This document shows positions 44,634 to 53,297 of a stretch of 64,000 bases of DNA, piece after piece. Below the pieces are notes generated by a model. It was not told the DNA's origin, made no database searches, and saw nothing but the letters and a program-made list of their open reading frames with translations. How positions within the stretch are numbered: the stretch's first letter is position 1; the number at the start of each line of letters is the position of its first letter. The stretch is taken from NCBI RefSeq assembly GCF_014645195.1, contig NZ_BMLK01000001.1, forward strand, positions 124,001 through 188,000, written 5' to 3'. The translations under genes were made by a program, and so were the position numbers. Origin of the DNA: Novosphingobium indicum (GTDB lineage Bacteria; Pseudomonadota; Alphaproteobacteria; Sphingomonadales; Sphingomonadaceae).

Positions 44634-45341
44634 TTACTCGCCGCGCTCTTCCGCAGCTTCGGCGGCACGCTTGGCTTCGAGCCAGGCGGCGGCCTCTGCT
44701 TCCTGTGCGGCTTCGTTGGCGGCCTTGGCGGCAGCTTCACGTTCGGCGCGCAGCTCGTCGATCAGCGCCTGCTTGTCGTCGACCAGACGCTCATCGCCCG
44801 GCAGATCGTCCTCGATGCCGGCCTTCTTGGCGGCCTTGGCAACGATCGCGTCGAGTTCACGCTGCGAGCACAGGCCAAGCGTGACCGGATCCTTCGGCGT
44901 GATGTTGGCGATGTTCCAGTGCGAACGATCGCGAATGGCACCGATGGTGTTGCGCGTGGTGCCGATCAACTTGCCGATCTGCGCATCCGAAACTTCGGGA
45001 TGGTTGCGCAGGATCCAGGCGATGCCGTCGGGCTTGTCCTGACGCTTGGAAACCGGGGTATAGCGCGGGCCCTTGGTACGGCTGACGGTGACCGGGGCCT
45101 TATGCATCTTGAGCTTGTAGTCGGGGTCGGACTGACCCTTCTCGATCTCTTCCATGGTCAGCTCGCCGGCGCGCACGGGGTCGCGACCGGTGTACTTGCT
45201 GGACGCGAGATCGTCGGCCATGGCCTGGACCTCGAGCAGGTGCAGGCCGCAGAACTCGGCGATCTGCTCGAAGCTCAGTGCAGTGTTGTCGACCAGCCAG
45301 GAGGCGGTCGCGTGCGGCATCAGCGGAGTGGGCTGGCTCAT
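44634..45341 (-). CDS. trcR: DUF1013 cell-cycle transcriptional regulator TrcR
   Basis: 235 residues. The DUF1013 domain includes LPHATASWLVDNTALSF-like and GIAWILRNHPEVSDAQIGKLIGTTRNTIGAIRDRSHWN, a helix-turn-helix-like region at about 108-142. The C-terminus is a long Ala/Glu/Lys charged helix. The family is named for a cell-cycle regulator in Alphaproteobacteria; targets here are unknown. It sits 131 bp after the GST gene, with a hairpin at 45368-45388 in its leader. Confidence 0.92.
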   Translation of the reverse strand: MSQPTPLMPHATASWLVDNTALSFEQIAEFCGLHLLEVQAMADDLASSKYTGRDPVRAGELTMEEIEKGQSDPDYKLKMHKAPVTVSRTKGPRYTPVSKRQDKPDGIAWILRNHPEVSDAQIGKLIGTTRNTIGAIRDRSHWNIANITPKDPVTLGLCSQRELDAIVAKAAKKAGIEDDLPGDERLVDDKQALIDELRAEREAAAKAANEAAQEAEAAAWLEAKRAAEAAEERGE

Positions 45342-45367
45342 TCTCTATCTCCGGCGGAAACAATAAG

Positions 45368-45388
45368 GGCCACCCCTTCGGAGTGGCC
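45368..45388 (-). terminator. Hairpin in the GST-trcR gap
   Basis: GGCCAC (45368-45373) pairs with GTGGCC (45383-45388). On the minus strand it is followed by CTTATTGTTT, so it could terminate the GST transcript or attenuate trcR. The U-rich part is weak. Confidence 0.35.
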
Positions 45389-45472
45389 GTTCGTGCCCGA
45401 TTTAGGGAAAGTTTCGGGATTCGGCAAGCAAAAGCCTAGTTTCTTGCGAACCGTCCTGCCGAAACCCGGCCA

Positions 45473-46087
45473 TCAGTCCATCGGCACGTAGCCCGGCAAG
45501 CCCGATACGCGCTTCAGCCAGCGGCACACGGCCGGATAGTCGTGCAGGCGGAAACCGCCCGCCTCGCAGACATGGGTGTAGGGATAGAGGGCGATATCGG
45601 CCAAAGTCGCACCCTTGCCAACGAACCAGTCACGCTCGGCAAGATGCTCATCCATTACCGCCAAAGCCGCTTCGCCGCCGGCGCGCTTGGCCATGATCTG
45701 GTCTTTCTGAAAGCGCGACAGGTTCGATTCGCCCACGAACATCAGCCAGAAGCGCAAGGTCGCGATGTTCGGCTCATGGCTGTATTGTTCGAAGAACATC
45801 CAGCGCAGCATATCGGCACGCTGGAAAGCATCGGTTGGCATCAGCGCAGAGCTTTCCGCGAGATACCAGCAGGCGGCATTGCTTTCGGGCAGAAACCGGT
45901 CGCCGATCTGCAGCACCGGAATGCGTCCCGTGGCATTCACGCTCTGCAGGAATTCGGGCCGGCGCGTATCGCCCTTCATGATGTCGTACTGAACGCGCTT
46001 GACGCGCTTGCCCAGCAGGGCCGCCGTGAGCCGGATCTTGTAACAGTTCCCGCTGCGCGGGTCTTCGTGAAGGGTCAGGGCATCCAT
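45473..46087 (-). CDS. Glutathione S-transferase family protein
   Basis: 204 residues. The N-terminal thioredoxin-like domain starts TLHEDPRSGNCYKIRLTAALLG and contains the glutathione-binding NATGRIPVLQIGDRFLPESNAACWYLAE (cis-Pro plus Glu-Ser). The helical C-terminal domain has ATLADIALYPY. Ser or Cys near residue 12-15 may be the catalytic residue. 24 bp after the quinone oxidoreductase gene, likely cotranscribed, and consistent with electrophile handling. Confidence 0.92.
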   Translation of the reverse strand: MDALTLHEDPRSGNCYKIRLTAALLGKRVKRVQYDIMKGDTRRPEFLQSVNATGRIPVLQIGDRFLPESNAACWYLAESSALMPTDAFQRADMLRWMFFEQYSHEPNIATLRFWLMFVGESNLSRFQKDQIMAKRAGGEAALAVMDEHLAERDWFVGKGATLADIALYPYTHVCEAGGFRLHDYPAVCRWLKRVSGLPGYVPMD

Positions 46088-46111
46088 GCGCAGTTCATCG
46101 CATGAGTGACC

Positions 46112-47113
46112 TCACACCTCCAGCACGATCTTGCCGATATGATCGCCGGCTTCCATGCGCGCGTGGGCCGCAGCGGCATCCGCCAAGGGGAAGCGCGCAT
46201 CCATGATCGGCCGCAAGGCCCCACTTTCCACGAGAGGCCAGGCGTTGGCGAGGATTTCCTGCGCCAGCAGCGCCTTGAACTCGTCCGAGCGCGGCCGCAG
46301 CGTCGATCCGGTCAGCGTGTAGCGCCGGCTCATCACGACGGCCATGTTGATCTCGGCCTTGGCACCGCCCTGAACGGCAATGGTGACATGGCGCCCGTCC
46401 ATAGCGAGGCACTTGAGATTGCGCGCGACATAGCTGCCCGCGACCATATCCAGCACAAGGTTCACGCCCTTGCCGCCGGTGAGCCGCGCGACCTCTTCCA
46501 CGAAGTCGGTGGCTTTGTAGTCGATGGCTTGCGCCGCGCCGATCTTCAGCGCCTCGGCACATTTTTCCGGCGATCCGCACGTCACGATCACGTCGATGCC
46601 GAAATGCCTACCCAGCATGATCGCCATGGTGCCGATGCCGCTGGTGCCGCCATGGACAAGGATGGTCTCGCCTTCGCGGGCATAGCCGCGCTCGAAGACA
46701 TTGTGCCAGACGGTGAAGAGCGTTTCGGGCAAGGCGGCAGCGGAATCGAGCGGCATGCCGTCCGGAACAGGGAGGCAGTGGCCGGCCTTGGCGAGGCAAT
46801 ACTGCGCATAGCCGCCGCCTGACACCAGAGCGCAAACCTCCTGCCCGACGGCCAGTTCGCTCACCCCTTCGCCAAGTACCGCGACGATGCCTGCAACCTC
46901 GAGGCCGGGGATCGGCGACGCGCCCGGCGGCGGCGGATAGTTGCCCTTGCGCTGCACGACATCGGGCCGGTTAACGCCCGCAAATGCCACCTTGATCAGC
47001 ACTTCCCCCGGACCGGGCCGGGGAAGCGACAATGTCACGGGTTTAAGGACGTCCGGATCGCCCGGCGTCTCGAACCCGACTGCAGTCATGGTTGCGGGAA
47101 GATTAGCTAACAT
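46112..47113 (-). CDS. NAD(P)H-quinone oxidoreductase (zeta-crystallin-like MDR)
   Basis: 333 residues from the ATG at 47113; an ATG at 47089 is the alternative. Zinc-free medium-chain dehydrogenase/reductase: GVNRPDVVQRKGNYPPPPGASPIPGLEVAG at the N-terminal part, then the NADPH-binding ILVHGGTSGIGTMAIMLGR. It belongs to the PIG3/quinone oxidoreductase subgroup. Divergent from DUF1192, 88 bp away; GST follows. Confidence 0.93.
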   Translation of the reverse strand: MLANLPATMTAVGFETPGDPDVLKPVTLSLPRPGPGEVLIKVAFAGVNRPDVVQRKGNYPPPPGASPIPGLEVAGIVAVLGEGVSELAVGQEVCALVSGGGYAQYCLAKAGHCLPVPDGMPLDSAAALPETLFTVWHNVFERGYAREGETILVHGGTSGIGTMAIMLGRHFGIDVIVTCGSPEKCAEALKIGAAQAIDYKATDFVEEVARLTGGKGVNLVLDMVAGSYVARNLKCLAMDGRHVTIAVQGGAKAEINMAVVMSRRYTLTGSTLRPRSDEFKALLAQEILANAWPLVESGALRPIMDARFPLADAAAAHARMEAGDHIGKIVLEV

Positions 47114-47201
47114 GAATTCTCTGTTGCCACACAGTGCCAGTGGAGGGGAACTCTTTTCCGGGCATTGACAGCAGAGAATTACAGTCCGATGCTGCACTGC
47201 A

Positions 47202-47420
47202 ATGGACGAGGACGATCGACCGCGGCGGCGGTCGCCCGAGAGTAATCTCGGTGCCGCCAGCCTTCTCGCCAGCGAAAGCCTGGAGCGCTATTCGCTGGAC
47301 GAACTGGATGCACGCATCGTTTTGCTCGAAACCGAGGTCGTCCGCATCCGCGCCCACCGCGACAAGTCCTCTGCGCACATGGCCGCTGCCGAAGCGCTGT
47401 TCAGGCCAAAGACAACGTGA
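47202..47420 (+). CDS. DUF1192 small protein
   Basis: 72 residues. Family core LERYSLDELDARIVLLETEVVRIRAHRDKS, a predicted coiled-coil helix, followed by AAAEALFR. Restricted largely to Alphaproteobacteria and often beside a quinone oxidoreductase gene, as here. Function unknown. Confidence 0.9.
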   Translation: MDEDDRPRRRSPESNLGAASLLASESLERYSLDELDARIVLLETEVVRIRAHRDKSSAHMAAAEALFRPKTT

Positions 47421-47519
47421 ACCGGCCAAGGTTCGCCTCGTTGCCCGTAGCGGCACCTCGCATCCGCCCTGAGCGTTCCTATATGTTTCTTAAACCCTGC
47501 TCCGCCCACACACTCCCCC

Positions 47520-47554
47520 AAGGAGAGTCCTTCCTCCCAATGAAAGTGTCCTAA
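47520..47554 (+). promoter_or_regulatory. clpA leader with abutting mini-ORF
   Basis: AAGGAG at 47520-47525 sits in a weak AAGG/CCTT hairpin. A four-codon frame (ATG AAA GTG TCC TAA, 47540-47554) ends exactly where the clpA ATG begins. No SD lies directly before clpA, so translation may depend on this leader. Confidence 0.35.
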
Positions 47555-49933
47555 ATGCCAAGTTTCGCGCAAAGCCTAGAAAAGACCCTGCACTCGGCCC
47601 TGTCTCACGCGTCTGAGCGGAGCCACGAATACGCGACGCTCGAGCACCTCCTGCTCGCGCTGATCGACGATGCGGACGCAGCCCAGGTCATGCAGGCTTG
47701 CGGCGTGGACCTTGGCGATCTCGGCGATGTCGTGCGCCAGTATCTCGACCAGGAATACCAGTCGCTCAAGACCGAGGAAAAGGGCGATCCGGCCCCGACC
47801 GCCGGCTTCCAGCGCGTAATCCAGCGGGCCATCCTCCACGTCCAGTCTTCCGGCAAGGACACGGTGACCGGCGCCAACGTGCTGGTAGCCCTGTTCTCCG
47901 AACGCGATTCTTATGCCGTGTATTTCCTGCAGCAGCAGGACATGAGCCGTCTGGATGCCGTCAGCTACATCAGCCATGGCATCGGCAAGGGCGGCAAGCG
48001 CATCGAGGACCGCAGCCCCAAGGGCAACGAGGACGGCGCCTCGCCGCAGGAAGACAAGGCCGAAACCAAGGGCGCGGGCAGCAAGAAGGACTCCGCGCTC
48101 GACCAGTTCTGCGTCAACCTCAACGAGAAGGCACTCGCGGGTAAGGTCGACCCGCTGATCGGCCGCGGCCCCGAAGTGGACCGCACGATCCAGATCCTGT
48201 GCCGCCGTTCCAAGAACAACCCGCTCTATGTGGGTGATCCGGGCGTCGGCAAGACCGCCATTGCCGAGGGTCTGGCCCGCAAGATCGTCGAAGGGGAAGT
48301 GCCCGAGGTTCTGTCCGAAGCGGTGATCTACTCGCTCGACATGGGCAGCCTGCTGGCCGGCACCCGCTATCGCGGCGATTTCGAGGAACGCCTCAAGCAG
48401 GTCGTCTCCGAACTGGAGAAGATGCCGCACGCGATCCTGTTCATCGACGAGATTCACACCGTGATCGGCGCCGGTGCCACCAGCGGCGGCGCGATGGACG
48501 CCTCCAACCTGCTCAAGCCCGCGCTGTCGGGCGGCACGATCCGCTGCATCGGCTCGACCACCTACAAGGAATTCCGCAACCACTTCGAAAAGGACCGCGC
48601 GCTGCTGCGCCGGTTCCAGAAGATCGACGTGAACGAACCGACCGTGGAAGACACGATCAAGATCCTGCGCGGCCTGCGCTCGGCTTTCGAGGAACACCAC
48701 AAGGTCAAGTACACCACCGACGCGATCAAGACCGCCGTCGAGCTTTCGGCGCGCTATATCAACGACCGCAAGCTGCCCGACAAGGCGATCGACGTGATCG
48801 ACGAAGTGGGCGCGATGCAGATGCTGCTGCCGCCCAGCCGCCGGAAGAAGACCATCGGCGCGCGCGAGATCGAACAGGTCATCGCGACGATGGCCCGCAT
48901 TCCACCCAAGTCGGTCAGCAAGGACGACAAGAAGGCACTCGAAAACCTCGAGCGTGATCTCAAGCGCGTCGTCTTCGGTCAGGACAAGGCCATCGAGGTG
49001 CTCTCGACCGCGATGAAGCTGAGCCGCGCCGGCCTGCGCGATCCGGACAAGCCGATCGGCTCCTTCCTGTTCTCGGGCCCGACCGGTGTCGGCAAGACCG
49101 AAGTCGCCAAGCAGCTTGCCGAGATCATGGGCATTCCGATGCAGCGCTTCGACATGTCCGAATATATGGAACGCCACTCGGTCAGTCGCCTGATCGGTGC
49201 CCCTCCGGGCTATGTCGGGTTCGACCAGGGCGGTCTGCTTACCGATGCCATCGACCAGCAGCCGCACTGCGTCCTCCTGCTCGACGAGATCGAAAAGGCA
49301 CACCCGGACCTGTTCAACATCCTCCTGCAGGTGATGGACAACGGCAAGCTGACCGATCACCACGGCAAGACCGTCGATTTCCGCAACGTGGTGCTCATCA
49401 TGACCACCAACGCGGGCGCGGCGGACATGGCCCGGTCCGGCATCGGCTTCGGCGACGTATCGAAGGCCGACGCGGGCGACGAGGCGGTGAAACAGATGTT
49501 CACCCCCGAATTCCGCAACCGTCTCGATGCAATCGTACCCTTCGCCTACCTTGCCAAGGAAACGATCAGCCGCGTCGTGGACAAGTTCATCCTCCAGCTC
49601 GAACTGCAGCTGGCCGACCAGAACGTCCACATCCAGTTCGACTCCGATGCCCGCGCATGGCTGGGCGAACGCGGTTACGACCGGCTCTATGGCGCGCGCC
49701 CGATGGGCCGCGTGATCCAGGAAAAGGTCAAGCAGCCGCTCGCCGAGGAACTGCTGTTCGGCAAGCTGGCGCTTGGCGGCGAGGTTCATGTCTCGGTTAA
49801 GGAAGATGCGCTCAGCTTCGAGCTGACGCCCTCTGCGCCGAAGGTCAGCAAGGCCAAGAAGCGCAAGGCGCCTGCCAAGAAGGCGCCGACCCAGAACACC
49901 GGCGAGCAGCCGGAGGAAAGCACCGACGACTGA
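47555..49933 (+). CDS. clpA: ATP-dependent Clp protease ATP-binding subunit ClpA
   Basis: 792 residues. Clp N-domain (1-145), then two AAA+ modules: Walker A GDPGVGKT near 228 and GPTGVGKTE near 508, with ILFIDEIHTVIGAGATSGGAMDASNLLKPAL between. It is ClpA rather than ClpB because the middle coiled coil is missing. An IGL/IGF-type loop for ClpP docking (GIGFGDVS) is near 630. The last 30 residues are a Lys/Ala-rich then acidic tail. Unfolds substrates for ClpP. The adaptor clpS, usually just upstream, is not here. Confidence 0.96.
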   Translation: MPSFAQSLEKTLHSALSHASERSHEYATLEHLLLALIDDADAAQVMQACGVDLGDLGDVVRQYLDQEYQSLKTEEKGDPAPTAGFQRVIQRAILHVQSSGKDTVTGANVLVALFSERDSYAVYFLQQQDMSRLDAVSYISHGIGKGGKRIEDRSPKGNEDGASPQEDKAETKGAGSKKDSALDQFCVNLNEKALAGKVDPLIGRGPEVDRTIQILCRRSKNNPLYVGDPGVGKTAIAEGLARKIVEGEVPEVLSEAVIYSLDMGSLLAGTRYRGDFEERLKQVVSELEKMPHAILFIDEIHTVIGAGATSGGAMDASNLLKPALSGGTIRCIGSTTYKEFRNHFEKDRALLRRFQKIDVNEPTVEDTIKILRGLRSAFEEHHKVKYTTDAIKTAVELSARYINDRKLPDKAIDVIDEVGAMQMLLPPSRRKKTIGAREIEQVIATMARIPPKSVSKDDKKALENLERDLKRVVFGQDKAIEVLSTAMKLSRAGLRDPDKPIGSFLFSGPTGVGKTEVAKQLAEIMGIPMQRFDMSEYMERHSVSRLIGAPPGYVGFDQGGLLTDAIDQQPHCVLLLDEIEKAHPDLFNILLQVMDNGKLTDHHGKTVDFRNVVLIMTTNAGAADMARSGIGFGDVSKADAGDEAVKQMFTPEFRNRLDAIVPFAYLAKETISRVVDKFILQLELQLADQNVHIQFDSDARAWLGERGYDRLYGARPMGRVIQEKVKQPLAEELLFGKLALGGEVHVSVKEDALSFELTPSAPKVSKAKKRKAPAKKAPTQNTGEQPEESTDD

Positions 49934-49967
49934 GCCGCGAAGGCTCCAGTAGTCCGATAACTGCACC

Positions 49968-50002
49968 ATGGGGTGGAACCGGAACGGGTTCCGCCCCATT
50001 TT
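49968..50002 (+). terminator. Terminator after clpA
   Basis: Arms 49968-49980 and 49987-49999 (13 bp with one wobble) around a 6-nt loop, then TTTT. It ends only 6 bp before the exonuclease ATG. Confidence 0.85.
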
Positions 50003-50008
50003 GCTTTC

Positions 50009-51013
50009 ATGCCCCGCGATTTTTCCTGGATCCGGCCAGAGCCCTGGGGGGTCCACGTCGTACCCGCCGATTGCTGGATAGACCCGTCACGCCCCGTCGA
50101 CCGGGCGCTGGTCACCCATGGCCATGCCGATCACGCGCGCGGCGGTCATGGCAAGACCATGGCGACGCCCGAGACGCTGGCGATCATGAAACTGCGCTAC
50201 GGCACCGACGAAGGCGCGCTCCCGGTCGCCTATGGTGAAACGCTCAAGTTGCCGGGCGGTGTGTCGGCCACCTGGATTCCCGCTGGACACGTTCTGGGCT
50301 CGGCGCAGATCCTGCTCGAACATGCCGGCGAGCGCATCGTCGTCACCGGGGACTTCAAGCGCCGGCCCGATCCGACATGCGCCCCCTTCGCAGTAACCCC
50401 TTGCGATGTCCTGATTACCGAGGCGACATTCGGTCTTCCGGTGTTTCGGCATCCTTCTGCTGAACAGGAGATCAGCAAAATTCTCTCGACGCTGGTGGCC
50501 AATCCGGAACGCTGCGTCCTCGTCGGCGCCTATGCGCTCGGCAAGGCGCAGCGAGTCATAGCAGAATTGCGCCGCGCGGGACATCGCGATGTGATCTGGA
50601 TGCATGGCGCCATGGAAAAAATGTGCCGACTTTACGAGGACCACGGCGTGGATCTGGGCGAACTGCGTCTCGTGTCCGATGCGAAAAAGGAGGCGCTGCG
50701 CGGCAGCGTGGTGATCGCCCCGCCCTCCGCTCTCAACGACCGCTGGAGCCGCCGCCTACCCGATCCCGTCACCGCCATGGCCTCGGGCTGGATGCGCGTG
50801 CGCCAGCGGGCGCGGCAGCGGATGGTCGAATTGCCGCTGGTCATTTCCGACCACGCCGACTGGGACGAGCTCACCCAGACCGTGATCGATGTCGACCCCG
50901 GCGAAACCTGGATCACGCATGGACGCGAAGAGGCGATGCTGCGCTGGTGCCAGCTCAACCAGCGACGCGCGAAGGCTCTTGCGCTGGTGGGTTACGAGGA
51001 TGAGGATGATTGA
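50009..51013 (+). CDS. Ligase-associated MBL-fold DNA exonuclease
   Basis: 334 residues from the ATG at 50009; no SD is visible and a terminator ends 6 bp upstream. Metallo-beta-lactamase fold with THGHADHARGGH (His37, His39, Asp41, His42), GHVLGSAQI, VVTGDFK, and the beta-CASP-like C-terminal part (HADWDEL, ITHGREEAM). It belongs to the family encoded with bacterial ATP-dependent DNA ligase and Lhr-type helicase and processes DNA ends. Here only the ligase partner follows; helicase and PdeM-type phosphoesterase are absent. Confidence 0.92.
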   Translation: MPRDFSWIRPEPWGVHVVPADCWIDPSRPVDRALVTHGHADHARGGHGKTMATPETLAIMKLRYGTDEGALPVAYGETLKLPGGVSATWIPAGHVLGSAQILLEHAGERIVVTGDFKRRPDPTCAPFAVTPCDVLITEATFGLPVFRHPSAEQEISKILSTLVANPERCVLVGAYALGKAQRVIAELRRAGHRDVIWMHGAMEKMCRLYEDHGVDLGELRLVSDAKKEALRGSVVIAPPSALNDRWSRRLPDPVTAMASGWMRVRQRARQRMVELPLVISDHADWDELTQTVIDVDPGETWITHGREEAMLRWCQLNQRRAKALALVGYEDEDD

Positions 51014-51018
51014 GTTGG

Positions 51019-51169
51019 TTCACGCAGAGGCGCAGAGACGCAAAGAGGGCGCGCCTGCGGCAAAGCCGCTTTTTCCTCCGCCCAGCGGACCATTCGCGAC
51101 CGTAGTGACGAGGAAGGCGCCTTCGGCGCGGCCCTGTTCCTCCGCGTCTCCGCGCCTCTGCGTGAAACC
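51019..51169. repeat. Palindromic MITE-like intergenic repeat
   Basis: Inverted arms with TTCACGCAGAGGCGC.GAGACGC at 51019-51041 and 51145-51167 (one mismatch), with weaker similarity beyond, flanking about 90 bases. The interior has its own small hairpins, including the terminator at 51057-51074. No coding frame; resembles dispersed non-autonomous repeats. It fills the gap between exonuclease and ligase. Confidence 0.75.
51057..51074 (+). terminator. Terminator carried inside the palindromic repeat
   Basis: GCGGC (51057-51061), loop AAA, GCCGC (51065-51069), then TTTTT. It faces the exonuclease transcript and would separate it from the ligase. Confidence 0.6.
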
Positions 51170-51175
51170 CATTTG

Positions 51176-52768
51176 ATGGAACGCTTCGCCGCCCTCCTCG
51201 ACGCGCTAGTCTATACCCGCAGCCGCAATGCCAAGCTCAAGCTGCTGGCCGACTACTTGCGCGACACGCCGGATCCCGACCGGGGATGGGCTCTCGCCGC
51301 CCTCACCGACGGCCTCGATTTTCCCGCAGTAAAAAGCGCCACCATCCGCAACCTGATGAGTGAGCGCGTCGATCCGGTGCTGTGGACACTAAGCCGCGAT
51401 TACGTCGGCGATTCTGCCGAAACGGCAAGCCTGCTCTGGCCGGAAAGCGGCGAGGCCCCCTCCCCGCCGACGGTCAGCGAAGCGGTCGACCAACTCTCAC
51501 GCATGACCCGCGCCAATGTCATGGCCGAACTGCCCAAGCTGCTCGACCGGCTCGATGCCAATGGCCGCTATGCCCTGCTCAAGCTGGCGACAGGCGCCAT
51601 GCGCATCGGAATTTCCGCAAGGCTGGGCAAGACCGCCTTCGCGCAGGCCTTCGATGTCGCTGTGGAGGATGTCGAGGAGCACTGGCACGGGCAGGAGCCT
51701 CCCTATACCGAACTGTTCGCTTGGGCCGCCCATGGCGCCGCGCCCCCGGATACCGAAAACCGCCCGCTGTTCCGCCCGTTCATGCTCGCGCATCCGCTCG
51801 AAGAAGCCGAAGTCGACCTGAGCGAGTTTGCCGCAGAGTGGAAATGGGACGGTATCCGTGTGCAGGTCGTACGAGCCGGCGGCGAAACGCGGGTCTATTC
51901 GCGCTCGGGCGACGACATTTCCGGTACCTTCCCCGAGATCACGCGGGCGCTCGACGTCGATGCGGTGCTCGATGGCGAATTGCTCGTGCGTGGTAGTCAT
52001 CAGGGCGGCGAAACGGGTGGTGCCGCCAGTTTCAACGCCCTGCAGCAGCGGCTCGGCCGCAAGACCGTGTCGAAGAAGATGCTGGCTGAATTGCCCGCCT
52101 TCGTGCGGCTCTACGATGCGCTGATTGTCGAAGGCGCGGACTTGCGCGGGTTGCCCTGGAGCGCGCGGCGCAAGCGGCTGGAGGCCTTGGCAGGCGATCT
52201 CGACCCGGACAGGTTCGATGTATCGCAGATCATAGAGGCCGAGGACTTCGCTGCGCTAGCTGCTTTGCGTGAACGTGCGCGGGACGATGCCATCGAAGGC
52301 GTCATGCTCAAGCGCCGCGACAGCCCCTATCTTGCCGGCCGCAAGACCGGGCTTTGGTACAAGTGGAAGCGCGATCCGCTGCTGATCGACTGCGTGCTGA
52401 TGTATGCCCAGCGCGGATCGGGTAAACGTTCCTCGTTCTATTCGGACTACACCTTCGGCTGCTGGGACGGTGACCCGGATGCGGGCGCCGACCTCCTGCC
52501 GGTTGGCAAAGCCTATTTCGGTTTCACCGACGAGGAACTGAAGTGGCTGGACAAGTACGTGCGCAACCACACCGTCGACCGCTTCGGCCCGGTACGCGAA
52601 ACCGACAAGTCGCTTGTTTTCGAAGTGGCTTTCGATTCCGTCCATGCCAGCAAGCGGCACAAGTCCGGCCTTGCCATGCGCTTTCCCCGCATCAGCCGCA
52701 TCCGCGCCGACAAGCCCGCGCATGAAGCCGACCGGATCGAGGCTCTCCGCGCCCTCGTCCGCGATTGA
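51176..52768 (+). CDS. ATP-dependent DNA ligase (LigB/LigC-type bacterial form)
   Basis: 530 residues from the ATG at 51176. N-terminal DNA-binding domain (1-about 200), then nucleotidyl-transferase with motif I EWKWDG (Lys223 predicted to be adenylated), motif III-like RLYDALIVEG, motif IV EGVMLKRRDSPY and motif V LWYKWKRDPLL, then an OB domain. It is an archaeal/eukaryal-type ligase, separate from NAD-dependent LigA, and works with the MBL exonuclease in end repair. Preceded by a repeat with a terminator, so it may have its own promoter. Confidence 0.94.
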   Translation: MERFAALLDALVYTRSRNAKLKLLADYLRDTPDPDRGWALAALTDGLDFPAVKSATIRNLMSERVDPVLWTLSRDYVGDSAETASLLWPESGEAPSPPTVSEAVDQLSRMTRANVMAELPKLLDRLDANGRYALLKLATGAMRIGISARLGKTAFAQAFDVAVEDVEEHWHGQEPPYTELFAWAAHGAAPPDTENRPLFRPFMLAHPLEEAEVDLSEFAAEWKWDGIRVQVVRAGGETRVYSRSGDDISGTFPEITRALDVDAVLDGELLVRGSHQGGETGGAASFNALQQRLGRKTVSKKMLAELPAFVRLYDALIVEGADLRGLPWSARRKRLEALAGDLDPDRFDVSQIIEAEDFAALAALRERARDDAIEGVMLKRRDSPYLAGRKTGLWYKWKRDPLLIDCVLMYAQRGSGKRSSFYSDYTFGCWDGDPDAGADLLPVGKAYFGFTDEELKWLDKYVRNHTVDRFGPVRETDKSLVFEVAFDSVHASKRHKSGLAMRFPRISRIRADKPAHEADRIEALRALVRD

Positions 52769-52778
52769 CCCCGATCAA

Positions 52779-52794
52779 GGTTCCACGTGAAACG
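52779..52794. other. parS-like ParB binding site
   Basis: GGTTCCACGTGAAACG. The inner 14 bases GTTCCACGTGAAAC are identical to the core of canonical bacterial parS. Located in the 76-bp gap between the ligase stop and the globin start, outside coding sequence. I found no second copy in the window. parA, parB and dnaA are not here. Confidence 0.75.
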
Positions 52795-52844
52795 CTTGCG
52801 CTAAGGAGGCATCATAAGCCCCCACCGTACGGAGAGTTCAGCCT

Positions 52845-53255
52845 GTGACCGTCGACGCGCCTGCCAAGCCGACCGCCAATCCCAATGCGCCGTTCTACCG
52901 CCTCGGCGGAGCGCCCGTATTCGAGGCGATCTGCAACCGCTTCTACGATCTGATGGAGCAGGACCCGGCCTATGCCGAACTGCGCGCCATGCACGCACCT
53001 GACCTCGCGCCGATGCGCGAATCGCTGCCCAAGTTCCTTGCCGGTTGGGCCGGAGGCCCGCGCGACTGGTTCGAAGCCAATCCGGGCCGCTGCATGATGA
53101 GCATCCACAAGCCCTTCACCATCACCAAGGACACTGCCGGCCAGTGGGCCGAGGCGATGGAACGCGCGATCGCAGACGTCGCCCCCGAACCCGCAGACAT
53201 GGCCAAGGCCATGGGCGAAGTGCTGGGCGATCTCGCACGCGGTATGGGGCGCTGA
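52845..53255 (+). CDS. Group II truncated hemoglobin-like globin
   Basis: 136 residues from a GTG at 52845, preceded by GGAGAG. The 2/2 globin pattern is clear: FYRLGGAPVFEAICNRFYDLMEQDP at the start, MHAPDL and FLAGWAGGP in the middle, and SIHKPFTI with the proximal His, followed by QWAEAM. Heme protein binding O2 or NO; probably detoxification or redox sensing. Just downstream of the parS-like site. Confidence 0.9.
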   Translation: MTVDAPAKPTANPNAPFYRLGGAPVFEAICNRFYDLMEQDPAYAELRAMHAPDLAPMRESLPKFLAGWAGGPRDWFEANPGRCMMSIHKPFTITKDTAGQWAEAMERAIADVAPEPADMAKAMGEVLGDLARGMGR

Positions 53256-53297
53256 TCCCCCTCGTCAGTCGGTATTCGGGGCGCTAAAACCCGCCCT

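Noticed and set aside
47576..50056. 826-residue minus-strand frame opposite clpA
   Set aside because: Mirror of the highly biased clpA codons; no domain and it runs through the clpA terminator.
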